DNA from: Maea johnstoni
Taxonomy: Eukaryota > Annelida > Polychaeta > Spionida > Magelonidae
Direction of reading: 5' to 3'
DNA: 64,000 nt
Assembly (NCBI GenBank): GCA_963942565.1
Contig: OZ012695.1
Span: forward strand, 12,339,160-12,403,159
Part shown: piece after piece, positions 26,190 through 37,938 of the stretch
Position numbering within the stretch: the first letter of the stretch is position 1
How the letters are laid out: each line of letters starts with the position of its first letter
Translations under genes and position numbers: made by a program
The notes under the pieces: generated by a model
What the model saw: only the letters and a program-made list of their open reading frames with translations
What the model was told of the DNA's origin: nothing
Database searches by the model: none

Positions 26190-27340
26190 GAGTACACACA
26201 GGTCCTTTTGTGTTGATGATATTAAAATTTGTAGGACTATAAGACTGAGTGTTGTTGAGTGGGGAGCATAAGGAACTATAATTTCAAAATACTGGCATTA
26301 AAATGGGTTTGCCTGGCAACTGAAAGTTTTAATTTCATCCTTACAACCACACAAAACAAATGACAACAAAATATGTACCTGTAAAACAGCAAACAAATAT
26401 GTACTTCAAAGTCACAATCTACAAAATCACTGCACTGATAACAAACAATTTTATCCCTGCTAAGGAAAATATCAATTCAAATACAAAACCAAAATTGAAA
26501 CCTAAAATGGTAATCTTTCAAATATTGCACAAACTGTCCAGCAGGACAATAGCATAAGGTAAATGCCCATTAATAAAACAATCCTGGACTTTGAATGTAA
26601 ATAGTATACTGATAATGATACTTTTACATGAAAAGTTGAATGAAAACTCATTCCATACATTAAAATTCATGTTCTGTTATATTCATAATACTGACTGCTT
26701 CATATGATATAGAGGAACACTTGGCACAATAGAAGAAGAATAGAAAACCCACCATTGTCAGATACAAGAATGCCAAATGTTAGTAAATGAATAAAATCGA
26801 CATCATTTGCTTTAAGGAACTATATTTAAGTTACTATAGTGATACTTTAAAAAATGGAACTAATTTGGAACAATTCAAATATATATACTTATGCCTCATT
26901 GTCATAAACAAAAATACAGCTAATGCTTTCCTGACTTTTGCCAGGAAATGCTTGAGCCCATAGACATCTGGCCTATTGGTCTCAAATGTTAGACACATCA
27001 GACCTTCATTGTGTCAATCTAAATCTCTGCACACAGTGGAGGCTAAATGCACTATAACCAATTTTTGTTAGATTGCTAAGATCACATATAGAATAGGGTA
27101 TATATGAAGCCTTAAAATTCCATTGTATAATAGGATAATGCATAAAAAATTCTCTGAGATTTCAATAAATAAAGACAAATATTTTTCATATATACACTAC
27201 TTCGATGTATGAGAAAAAAGGCAGTTATCAATATAAAACCTTTGGATGGTTTATAGATAAAAACAAAATATTGTAAAATATTGATTGTACAGAAAAATGA
27301 GTTATCAATTGAAATCCTCGAGCAAGGTTAGTAGATATGA
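26190..27340. other. Intergenic, no gene seen
   Basis: AT-rich, with short chance open frames only and no repeat that I can align elsewhere in the window. Confidence 0.55.
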
Positions 27341-27343
27341 TAA

Positions 27344-28240
27344 CTTTATACATGGAAGAGGAAAATGGGGAGTTCTCTTCTCAAAAGTAGTCTTTGAGCA
27401 TAAGGCAATGAATAGAGGTAAAGTAATGTTTGAGTAGAATATTTACTATTTACATGTAAGAGTAAAACAGAGATGCATCCCTAGAATCCTTTCAGCGTGG
27501 ATAATACATAGAGATAAAACCACCTGTTTCCAGTAGAATCAGTAGCCCTCATAATGGCATTACCTTTATTTTAATGAGGATTACCCACAATTTCAGTAGC
27601 CCAATGGTGCTACTACTCCCAATGTTTTGGTAGCTCTTATTTCCAAAGATTTAGTAGCTGTGGGTTAAGGGGCTATATTGTTTGACAAACCTTCTACATG
27701 CAAGAGAAAAATAAGGAAGTATAATTAGAATTCTTTGAGCATAACATAATTACTGTAGAATGGCAAATTTTTCTGTGAGTTTATTTTTCCCATTTTTTCT
27801 GAATGCTTTCAAACAGGAATAAACAACACAGGAAAAAAACAATACAGTACATGTCCAGATTTAATATTACAGTCCTTAGTTTATACTCTTTGGTATACTA
27901 AAATTAAAAATCTACATAAAACAGGAAAATTAGAAACAGAAAAAAACATGTCCTCTCTTTGGAAATATTAGAAACGGAAACACCTAAAAATGAAAAATTA
28001 AGGAAAATTGTAACACGGAAAAATTAGCCATTCTACAGTAATCAAATCAAACCTTTACTTTGAATATTAACTATGTATATGTAAGGGAGAAATAGAATTC
28101 TAAGTAGAAATGTTTGAACATGAGGTAATAAATATAGACAAAAAATAAATAAGGTCAACACATTGTGAAGTCTTGACTGTTTACATGCAAGAGAAAAGGA
28201 AGGAGTTATGAGTAGAAGTCTGTGAGCATGAGGTAACTCT
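27344..28240. repeat. Five degenerate copies of a unit spanning the ASB stop codon and 3' UTR
   Basis: A block of the form TACATGCAAGAGAAAA, then AGTAGAA-TCT-TGAGCAT and GAGGTAA, recurs near 27344, 27448, 27690, 28066 and 28172. The last copy includes the final sense codons and the stop of the ASB gene (28206-28240). The others lie downstream in its 3' UTR or flank. They are decayed to differing degrees. Confidence 0.6.
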
Positions 28241-28766
28241 TGATGAGGTTTGGCACTGGAAGTTTGTCTACGGACGCCTCGATGCTTCTGCCCTCACTCC
28301 TGCGCGATAAGAACGCCCGCAGCCAGACACGGGTCAGCTCCCTGAGATCCAACGGCTTCCTCATGCACTCCCGCACCCACTCAACCAGGTCCTTCTCCGG
28401 GGAGGACACAACTATTTCTGGTAGCCGTCCTGCCAGGAGACGGCGATCGCCTTCTGTCGGTTGATGTCCGCCTTGCATGATGAGCTGCACTAGGTCAGGA
28501 TCGACCCCGTGTTCGCTGGTTATTGCATAGTTCAATGGTGAGTTTCCGTCGTGGTCTCGGAGATGAACGTCCGCCCCGTGTCTGATCAGCAGGCGTGCGA
28601 TGTGGCAGTGGTTGCGTAGAATGGCGAGGTGGAGAGGCGTAAGCCCAAGAGTCTGTCTGTTCAGGTAAGCGCCGTTTCTGATGAGAAATTCTGCAAGTTT
28701 TACTCCGTCTCGTACTTCCGAGACAAAATGCAATGGCACAGCTCCGGCACTGTTTTGGATGTCAAG
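28206..28766 (-). CDS. ASB terminal exon: last ankyrin repeats and SOCS box
   Basis: The acceptor is TTTCAG on the minus strand. It opens LDIQNSAGAVPLHF, then GLTPLHLAILRNHCH and RDHDGNSPLNYAI ankyrin repeats. The SOCS box starts PLDLRELTRVWLRAF and contains DKLPVPNLIKSYLML. Stop TAA at 28206-28208. Confidence 0.95.
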   Translation of the reverse strand, partial: LDIQNSAGAVPLHFVSEVRDGVKLAEFLIRNGAYLNRQTLGLTPLHLAILRNHCHIARLLIRHGADVHLRDHDGNSPLNYAITSEHGVDPDLVQLIMQGGHQPTEGDRRLLAGRLPEIVVSSPEKDLVEWVRECMRKPLDLRELTRVWLRAFLSRRSEGRSIEASVDKLPVPNLIKSYLMLTDFYS

Positions 28767-31700
28767 CTGAAAGGTAGCATAAAGTGTTGTCACTACAATG
28801 TTATAAAATGGAACCTCAATAAGTTGAACACCTGAAATACAGGCAAAGGTGTCACCTAGCTTCAAGAAGGAAACTAGGAAATAGACAACTGATGTTGAAC
28901 CTTCCCACATTGTTGTTTTTTTCAATGAAGCCTCTTTCCTTATTTTATATTTTCACTTTTTAGTATGAATACTTTTTGAATCCTTTTTCCTTTTATTCTT
29001 AATATCATTTCACATGTTGTTTTTAAATCATAGTTTTTTTGAATATTTTTTTTCTTGTATTAGTAACATGTTTTATATCAAATGGCTCACCCTTTTCTGT
29101 TTCATATTCTCACATGTACCAAGTGACATAGCAGTCACATACTACGGACTAATTGACCTGAGCTCCGTGCATACGGGTGTGATTACACACCTTGTGCAAC
29201 ACTGTAAAGTTCAAATTCATTGGCGAATACAGATTTCACGAATTGATCCGTTTTTAAATTATAGCGGATCGGAGTATTCGCATGTGGTCTGTCACCAAAA
29301 GCACCATCCGAGTAGTGGTATTCTAATGTATGTACTAATCTACCATTCATGCCTGACGTCACTGACGTCATCACGACGTAACCACTTAACAGTGAAATTA
29401 AGGGTTCAAGATAATCAGATTGACCTATGACCTGTACGAATGATCGTCAAAATGGGTCAATTACAATCGTAATTTCTTAGAACCACACAGATTTTATGCG
29501 CTAAACTAGTATCGCCACGCGGCTGTTTATCAAACTCACATGTCATTGACGGCCGTCCTGATTTGTATATTGCAATTAAGGAATTTAGATCCACAGTGAT
29601 TATGTGCATTATTCAAATTTGGTTGTACACCGTGAGACATTTATATATCACAGTACTTACGTATGTGTGTCTATTTATGTATGTATGGTTATCAACTGAT
29701 CATGTGTAATTGTGACTAGATAAGCAATTTGAATACAAAATAGAACAAATATTAACGGATTGAATTATTAGCGAATCGGACTCACTCGTTAAAGTCCCTT
29801 ATATTACTTACATGTTAATATTTCAAACTCTACAGTGTCTCACCTGAGCTCCATACTGGTGTAGCAGCTGCACCACGTTGAGGCAGCAGCCTGAGGTGGC
29901 CACGTGGAGGGCTGTGGTGCCCTGGTCACCAACAGTCACGTTCACCTGCAATGAACAAATAACGCGGCCACAGATCAATGAACAGTAGACGGTCCCTTAA
30001 CTAGTGTCACTTGATCTTCCATATTAGTCTAAATCATAATTAGTCCTTATAAATGGTGGGTACAGCACCAAGTCACCTAACATGCCTTAGGTGAAAGCCT
30101 GGCTCATGGAGCATGCAGTGATAGACAACAGACAGGAAACATACAATGTGCCATACCATTCTGCCAAGGGGTCAGAGCGCATGTTATATTGTAGCAGTGA
30201 TTAATAAGACAGTTGGCAGGAAACAATATACCATAGTAACTATACCATTCTGCCATGGGGCCATATTAGGTTAAGAAGCAGTGATGGCAGGAAGCATTCA
30301 ATGCGCAATACCAATTAAGTGCCTCATGAGAATGGTCCCAGTACCAATATGTGTGCAAGCTTTGCCTAAAATATTTAACCAGCTGAGTAAATTGACTGAC
30401 AGCTTTTTGAAGTATACCCAGAGATAAATGCTTTAGGTGTAATGCTATGAGTGTGTCTCACCAGAGTTTTAGCATCGCTAGAGTTGTCGAGCAGCAGTCG
30501 TGCGATGGCAGTGTTTCCGTTCATGGCAGCGTAGTAGAGAGGAGTGAACCTAGCAGCATCCTCGACCTCGATCCTCGCTCCAGCGCTGATCAGCGCTTCC
30601 ACCACATACTTGTTCCTGAATCATAGAAATAACCAACTAAAAGAACCAAACAAAACAGCCCAAGGATGGCCAGCAGATCAAGACAGGGTTGAAACTATTA
30701 TTTTCAACCTTTTATGGCAGTAGGTTTAATTTTACACTATTCACACTCTGAGGAAGAGCGCAAAAACTAAACAAACCAATGATTTGAATTAGTAAGGCGA
30801 GATGACTGCCCTATGAACCTGACAGTGCATGGAGCAACGCTGACTACAATATTACCAACATTCTGCAAAACATGTGAATCTGGAGGGGAGGGGGAGGGGG
30901 ATGATTCAAGGTAGCACTGCCATCGATAAGGTTTGATTGATAGGTAGATTAACCCCCTAAAGTCTGTCTGAGCCAGACTTGGCAGACCATCTTTTCCTTT
31001 TTTTGTTACAAAAAAGTTTGTGTTTGCCATCCAAACTCGAGACCTCTCTGCAATGGGCAACTTTCACATTGGGCACCCAATGAGTGAAATGAACATTTCA
31101 ATACAAGGAGTTGAGAAAGACAGTAGGTATATAGATACAGGACTCAGTGCTCCAAACAGATTTGCCAAGTGTGGATGGCAAATACAAACTTTTTGTGACA
31201 AAAAAGAGAAAAGACAGACTCTAGTCTCCAACCCTCTTCACTCACCTTCCCCTGGAAGCAGAGATGATTGGCAGTTCCTCCTCCCCTTCCTCTGAATCCT
31301 GACAAATGCTCGACTCGTTCACATTGGCGCCATGTCTGAAGTAAACAAAAACAAACAGCATTAGGGACGAGGTACAAAAGATCCTTAGATACTCAGTCAA
31401 ATTCACTGAAAATGAAAAGAAAAGTGCACTTTTCTCAAAACCTAGCTAGGTTAATTGACCATGGTCCGTATCCTAGGTTATCCTAGAGAATTCTGCTAAC
31501 TACTATGTGACACATTTATAACTTCAGGTCTATGGTAAATTATGGAAATTTAAAGGTTATTTTCAACTTGGAAATTTAAGGTTTTACTATATAAAACGTA
31601 TGGGGTCAGACCTAGGTTATCTGACCATGGTAGTTCCAGGAACCATAACAGCACTTTTTTGAGAAAAGGGGGGAAAATGTTAATGCAAACAAGCAGCACC

Positions 31701-32204
31701 ATCCTTTTTTAGAGAAAACTGTGATTCATGCATATCTTGTGAATCCATGCTGTAAGGCTGAAGATGATTATTTAAGGTTAATTTCATATGGCAATCATCA
31801 TACATCCAGAGTTTTAAGATGAGTTTCAATTGACATTTCTTCAATATTTTCGTTTCTTATCCAATGAGTGAGGATGTATAATATGTCATGCGCACAGGAT
31901 ATATTTCAAAGGAATGCATTCTCAAAAGTTGCTCATTATCAGCACACATCATCATATAAGAATGGAGAACAATTGAGAAAACCTATTGAAGAATTATGGT
32001 TTCAAGGCAAAGAACCACTGAAGCACTATATAATTTTCAATGTGTTGCATATTTCTAAAAATATCTATATCAGAAGAAAGCAAATTGTAAAATCTAACCT
32101 AGAAATCAGCAAAAAAATAAATGGCCTATCGAAACCAGTATGTGTCATACTTTATATGGTATAAAAAAGCTGCAAGTATGCGTGTGTGTGGGGGTGTGTA
32201 TATA

Positions 32205-32264
<60 letters not shown>

Positions 32265-35200
32265 ATGAGTGTCCTCTGAGACAAACTCTCCAGTCAAGCA
32301 AAGCATAATTCAGTTACAAATTCTAATTTAAAAAAACTCAAACAATTTAAAGCCACATAGAGAGAATGAGTTGGAGTTTGAATGAGGGAACATCCTTTAA
32401 AAGCCTTCACACCTATTAATTCCATCCACAATATTTCAACATCCAATAACGGCATGAACTATTAACAGAACCAACACCAAGGTTAAATATTGCCATATGA
32501 GTAGAAAATTGATTCCAGCCTTTAATCTTATCATGCCTTCAGAATTTAACTGAAAAATAACTTGAATGTTTTGAAATTAATTCAGGTGGGATCCAAATCA
32601 ATAAATCTTCTTGAAATATTTTTCTTGGCAGATGCTTTTGTCAGAAAGATGCCCCAAACATAGTTAGACTCAAACTATGAGCCACTACAAATATGGATGG
32701 GATAGAGTGTTCTTTAAAGAGGGAACTCATTTTTGATCCATTTCAGAGATAGGTGGTAGTCTTACTTAATGGAAATCTAACATTTGTACACCAAGGAGGA
32801 ATTATATGATCTCTCTTTCACATTTCCACTTTGGATGTATAGACAGGGGATTACAGGAGTAAGTTTTTGTGTTAGGATTATGTGGAAGGAGAAGGCATGC
32901 AAACATTCAAACATGCTGCATCCTGGATGCTGGATGGGAAACGGTTGCCATGGAGACCATGCATGCAGAAGAGTGGAGAGTGACACTCACCTACCCTTAG
33001 CTTTAGACAGGCTTTTAGAGTGCTTGCAGCGATGGCGAAAGTGAAAGAGTTGTTTCAGTCTGCAACACAAGGGGGAGCCACAGACAGTGCCACAACAGTA
33101 AACAACAGTCACTATCTGGATCGAACACATTGTCTCACAACATTGAACTAATTGAATATAGAAATATTTGAAATTATTTGAAGATGGATTAACCCTTCCA
33201 ATGCTGAGGCTTATTGCGTTCTTGAAGCACAAGGATGCAAAGATTTTTGACAACGATCCAAACCCTGTCATGTTGGTATTCATTAGAAAGCTCTCACTGA
33301 GTACTCTCAGACGAGTACCCACGTGCCAGGGTTTCAGTCGTGTTTTTTTTTAGCTTTTCTGCCTTATTTTGTATTGGCAGAATTAGCCACCAGCAGCATA
33401 AGGGCTAACAAACCCAACCGGAGCAACACTTTTCAGTCACATACTTCTCAAAATATTGCTTTATCAATTATCAATGTATTTCCATAGGTGTCATATTATG
33501 TATATGCTCCAGTTGTAAATGATAATCCTTGAAACACACAGATCTATGAAACAACAGGGGCTCTTCAACAAGAGTGGTCGCAGATAATACATCTAGCACT
33601 GGGTAGATAAATTTCTTCCATAGGACAGGCTAAGGATGAAAGCTATCTACTGATTGATAGTCATAAAAAACATTAGCTAATGTGTAGAGGGTTATTCTAT
33701 TTCTACAACACCTCTAGTACATAAGTGCTAACTTCTGTGAGATGAATCAGTATTATTTGCATGCTACTTACTCCTAATAGTTTTAATACTCTTAATACTA
33801 TAATAAGTAGAGTGATAAACTCTATTGTTGCTGACTTACAAACACCTCATTGATTGCAACAAATACCTGTGAGAATGTAACATTCCTCTATATTGTTGTA
33901 TCATTCAATGAATGGTAAAGTATTATTCCCATTGATAAAACTTAGATATAGAAAATAGGAATTGAATCTTTTTCAGAAATATAGAGGTAAGAATACAAAT
34001 TCAACAAGAATGTCAGTATATTTAGTTATTTACCCACAAATACAAATATCTCCCCCGACAGGATAACGAAACGTTAGGTAACTGAAGGAATGGTAATCTA
34101 CATGAACCCCTGAACTGTTTCTTATGCTATCTGGTATAAAATGTATAGTTTGGGATTATAAAAAAGTAACAAAGAAAAACATAGAAAAACAACAATGTAA
34201 ATTCTTGGAAGGCTAGACTGTCACGCAGAATCACCCGAATGCCAACAGAATCCCAAAAAGGCTAACAATTCGTCGGAACTTAAACCAAATAAGCTCTCGA
34301 TTAAGAGCTGAATACGAGCCAACATGCTGGCTCTTCCATGCTGGGAATGTGGTTTCTAACACTATCAACATGGTCAAGCCTTGAAAATGCCGGACAATTA
34401 ATTAAGTCATAAAGCTTTTATTGACCTTGTCGCCATATCCCGCTCATGCATGATATGCCTGAAAAGCCTATATAGGGAACTCAAAGCATGAATGGACTAA
34501 GATTTAGATATGCATGAAATTACAGCTTCTCCCCAGTCATCAGATGTCTCAGAATGTAAATTGTAGTTCTGATTCAGATTCAGGATTTTAGCATTTAAGA
34601 AAGGGGTGGTGAGTATAAAAAAAATAAGTGCATGTCTATTATGTAAATGTTTTGCATATGTAGGGGGCTCCTTCGAACCCCTAATCATACCCCCAAATAC
34701 ATCCCCTCTGTTACAAGGGTGTGTAAAGAAGTAGCCAGTCACTTGAGGTAAGGGGTACTTTCCCCCCAGGGGCACTCTCGTTTCCTCCACCATTTTTAAG
34801 GACTGGCTTTTCATCAAATATGGCAGAAATCTTAAGAATTCATATTGACAAAAATGCCAATAAATGAAATTTACAATTTTTTGAAATGAGCACAGCTGGG
34901 CTCTCTGAGCATCAATGGGTTACTAGAATATTCCTTGTTATACTCCTTGCTGATTCTATTTGCAGTCTTCCAGCAATTAGGGGGCCACTATTGGGTCAAT
35001 AACGGAATACCTAATGAGGCTGAGTGTGTGCTGTACTGAATAATTAATCTAATGTTCAAGCACTGGGTCCCATGATGGCTGTCAGTAATGGTACCACAGG
35101 GCCATTAGCTACTCAGGATAATCCACACACAGTTAATTTGATCAACAAATACATGACATTGTATTATACAGATCTTCAACTCACAGCTAATTTGGTCAGC

Positions 35201-36873
35201 AAATAATGATATATAGTTCTAATACTCTCAGATAATTTAATCAACATAATCTAATACTATGTGTATCCTTGGTGGTCAAATAGATATCAGAGTGTGTGAT
35301 GTGGTCAAATAGATAGAATGTGTGGATTGGTCAAATAGATAGAATGTGTGGATTGGTCAAATAGATAGAATGTGTGGATTGGTCAAATAGATAGAATGTG
35401 TGGAGTGGTCAAATAGATAGAATGTGTGGAGTGGTCAAACTGATAGTGTATATTAGTGTGGACAAATAGATAAGAGTGTATATACATCTCAACAAAACCT
35501 AATTGGGTAAATTTCATTGCTTACCATCTGAAACCATAGTGTGTTATGTTGATAACTGTATTTCAATATGCATATACTCTCAAGCATTCCCTCATACATT
35601 AACTCTGACAACATGCTGTCTGGATCATTATCAACCCATTCATACCATGATATTTCAGTGACAAATGTTGTTTAGGACAAAGAGTACTACTTTGCCTTTG
35701 ATATTCATACTTTACAGCTTCAATATTTCTCCACCTCACCCCCCCCCCCAAAAAAAAAAATCTGGTCTCGAAGATATTTTCAAAATAGTTAGGGAAACTC
35801 TTGGGCACTACAGGTATTAGTGGATTAAGGTTCTAGTTCCGTAAGAAAATTGCTTTTGTATAATTAATTTAGAGCAGTTTGAGGCTGAACCAATCAATAG
35901 TTTTACATAAGTGAGATCTGAAGCACCTTACAGCAGAGGGCAGCAGGACAGAGGCAGTTAGATGCATCAGACCTCCCGAGACATTGGATTTTCCATCACA
36001 GCTTGATGGAAGGCCTGAATGGCTATTCACCACACAGTGTACTGATGTATAGATTTTTGATATATCTTTTAGAAGTACCTTCAGTGTGTAAGGTCATGGT
36101 TGATTGTCTTTTAGTAAAATACAAAAATGTCCTAAATGTTTGGCAATCTTTTTGATTAGAGCACTTAGTATTGATAGAGTAATGATGATAAGAAATCAAC
36201 ACACAAGTTTCAAATATTTTGTGAATTTACCCAGAAGTTATTTTTGTAAGTTCTAAATATCAAGACAACACACCTATCAAGGAGATTCTGGGGCATGAAT
36301 GGGTTAAGTATCTCTCAGATGGTTTAGTTGCTATAAAGAAAAGGGAGAGCAAAAAGGAAGCTACAAAACATGGTTAGAAAACTTTTTTTCAGGCATCAAA
36401 CTACTTTTTGGGAATATGATGCCACAATATTACTTTGTCAGCATGCTATAATGTATTCTACAAGGGTATATAGAAACTGAACATCTTTTTGTTCTGATGC
36501 CACATACTAACTACATAGTACATATATACTGCAATGGAAAACAATATTCCAATAAATATTTATACTGTTTATGACAATATGCTGCAATGTATTCTACACG
36601 TGTTAAAAAGTGAAAACCTAATTATGGCACCACATCATGTGAGGATGTAATGCCAAATATTACAATGACTAAATGCAACACACTATAATGTATTTTCTAG
36701 GCTTACTTTATGAGCATGTGCACCATGGCAGGGCTGCCGTAGGTGATGGCAAGGTTGAGAAGCGTGATGCCGCTGATCTTCTTGTTGACGTCAGGTCCGG
36801 TGTCCAGAAGCTGCTCCACCGTCCGCTCATCCTTCTCATAGATGGCTCGCCGCAGCTTGCTCAGCTTATACAT
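28206..36873 (-). CDS. ASB-type protein: ankyrin repeats plus SOCS box, complete, 5 coding exons
   Basis: Coding exons in gene order are 36873-36707, 31335-31246, 30615-30462, 29945-29844 and 28766-28206 on the minus strand. Phases match at every junction and the total is 1,074 bp, 357 residues plus stop. Residues 1-300 are ankyrin repeats (for example GLTPLHLAILRNHCHIARLL and GTTALHVATSGCCLNVVQLL). Residues 309-352 form a SOCS box with L-R-E-L-T-R at the Elongin B/C site and LPVP at the Cullin-5 site. ASB proteins recruit substrates to Cullin-5 ubiquitin ligases in the cytoplasm. The usual Cys of the BC box is Thr here. An acidic stretch (DSEEGEEE, about residues 69-76) interrupts the second repeat. 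I cannot say which vertebrate ASB it corresponds to. Confidence 0.92.
29354..29370. promoter_or_regulatory. Two perfect palindromic CRE sites, 9 bp apart, in an ASB intron
   Basis: TGACGTCA occurs at 29354-29361 and again at 29363-29370, one base between them, followed by a third half-like ACGACGTAA. This is the consensus for CREB/ATF factors. The surrounding 250 bp also has more CpG than the rest of the intron. Function is inferred only. Confidence 0.4.
29844..29945 (-). CDS. ASB exon 4: one ankyrin repeat
   Basis: Exactly 34 codons in phase 0, acceptor TTGCAG, donor CAG|GTGAG. It encodes VNVTVGDQGTTALHVATS through LLHQYGAQ. Confidence 0.93.
30462..30615 (-). CDS. ASB exon 3: ankyrin repeats
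   Basis: Acceptor ATTCAG, donor CTG|GTGAGA. It reads NKYVVEALISAGARIEVEDA, then FTPLYYAAMNGNTAIARLLL. The single leading G completes an Arg codon with the previous exon. Confidence 0.93.
30960..31221. mobile_element. TA-flanked MITE, family D, copy 1, in an ASB intron
   Basis: The ends are AAGTCTGTCT and inverted GAGTCTGTCT with flanking TA. Inside, TTTGTGTTTGCCATCCA on one side is inverted as TGGCAAATACAAACTTTTTG on the other. It is the same family as 51622-51780. The right end is 25 bp from the splice donor of the exon at 31246-31335, within the intron between that exon and 30462-30615. Confidence 0.7.
31246..31335 (-). CDS. ASB exon 2: end of ankyrin repeat 1 and acidic insert
   Basis: Acceptor TTCAG, donor GGAAG|GTGAG. 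It reads HGANVNESSICQDSEEGEEE, then LPIISASRG. It joins exon 1 in phase 2 and exon 3 in phase 2. Confidence 0.9.
32208..32261. repeat. GT dinucleotide microsatellite
   Basis: About 26 uninterrupted GT units inside the long first ASB intron, preceded by a less regular GT/AT stretch from 32181. Confidence 0.97.
33189..33408. mobile_element. MITE family A, copy 3
   Basis: It starts TTAACCCTTCCAATGCTGAG and ends CATAAGGGCTAA, with the shared CACTGAGTACTCTCAGACG and GAATTAGCCACCAGCAG blocks. Confidence 0.78.
35276..35463. repeat. 26-27 bp minisatellite, about 7 copies
   Basis: The unit is TGGTCAAATAGATAGAATGT plus GTGGAT, tandem, with more diverged copies at both edges. It lies in the first ASB intron. 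Confidence 0.88.
35631..35828. mobile_element. MITE family B, further copy
   Basis: It starts TCAACCCATTCATACCATGA and ends GGTATTAGTGGATTAA, with inverted ends of the TTAACCCATT type. It contains short C and A runs. Confidence 0.5.
36707..36873 (-). CDS. ASB exon 1: start codon and first ankyrin repeat
   Basis: ATG at 36873-36871 (reverse strand). It encodes MYKLSKLRRAIYEKDERTVE, then LLNLAITYGSPAMVHMLI, with donor AAA|GTAAGC. A likely acceptor (TTTTTCTAG, ending at 36923) lies about 50 bases upstream of the ATG, so a 5'-UTR exon and the promoter lie further upstream (higher coordinates) and are not located. Confidence 0.9.
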
Positions 36874-37380
36874 GGCAGTACAGCTTCAGGCATCTCCTCT
36901 AGTCTCCATGGGCTAGTGGGACCTAGAAAAACAGGTAGATCTACAATGTTGCTATCTTCATTTAACCTATACAAACTTGCCCAGCTCATAAGTGGCAGCC
37001 CAAGGAAAAGATGTTGATCTACATAAATGATGTCTTTTATTTAACCCATTCAAACTTGCCCAGCTCATAAGTGGCAGCCCTAGAAAAAGATGCAAATCAA
37101 TTCAGATTATACATGGCCCCTTTGCAGTAAATATCCTATTCTGTGTGAGGTAGGACCTAAATCTAAAAGTAATTAATAAGTATAAATGATATCTTCATTT
37201 ATCCCATTCAAACCTGCTCAAATTATACATGGCAGATTTGCAGACATTCCTTCATCCATCCTCTATGGGGCAGGATCTTAACCATCTACAATCAGGCACT
37301 GTAAATAACAGCTAGACTTTAAGCAAAAATAGATACCAGAACAATGAAAAGCACCATTGAAATTAAGCATGGACCAGGAG

Positions 37381-37702
37381 CAGGGTCTTAGCCAGCAGGG
37401 TGTCCGGGTGTCTTTTTGGCACCCTGGTTCACGAAAAATACCTATTTTGAGGGGAAAAGACACCCTGTCTTTTGGTCAGAACTTTTTGAAAATATCAATT
37501 ATAAGTAGATATTTTATAAAAGTCTATTCTTAAATGATAACTAGAACATTTGTTGAAGAAATAAAGCATATAATTACTTGATTTGTCAATGTACATGGTC
37601 AGCATGATGACTAATTTTTTTTCAACAAGGGGGTTTGGACACCCTGTATTCTCGAAACCCCATTTTGGACACCCTGTTATGAAAATCCTGGCTAAGACCC
37701 TG
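37381..37702. mobile_element. hAT-like MITE with 8-bp target duplication
   Basis: The ends are CAGGGTCTTAGCCAG (37381) and its inverse CTGGCTAAGACCCTG (to 37702). ACCAGGAG occurs directly on both sides (37373-37380 and 37703-37710). Inside, GGTGTCC/GGACACC blocks are inverted. The 8-bp duplication and CAGGG end are typical of hAT. Confidence 0.9.
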
Positions 37703-37796
37703 ACCAGGAGTTGGACTTCTTTCAACTGTGAGACTAGCTTATCAAAAAATCACAATTCTATACATATTACTGTTTATGGCAACACATGGTTATTAT

Positions 37797-37938
37797 ACAA
37801 ATATGACATCCCTGTGTGGTGTACAACAGGAATAACTCCCCCGAGAGAGGATTGTCGCCCAAGGGCGTAGCCAGAGGGCAACAATCCTCTCTCGGGGGAG
37901 TTATTCCTGTTGTACACCACACAGGGATGTCATATTTG
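37797..37938. repeat. Near-perfect palindrome, about 62-bp arms
   Basis: The left arm CAAATATGACATCCCTGTGT through GAGAGGATTGTCGCCC is inverted in the right arm ending ACAGGGATGTCATATTTG, around a short centre AAGGGCGTAGCCAGAG. The arms differ at only a few bases, so the DNA or RNA could form a long hairpin. Probably a foldback MITE. No coding. Confidence 0.93.

Noticed and set aside
36673-37017. 114-codon plus-strand frame
   Set aside because: It is the antisense of the first ASB coding exon, where the minus-strand reading gives a clear ankyrin repeat.
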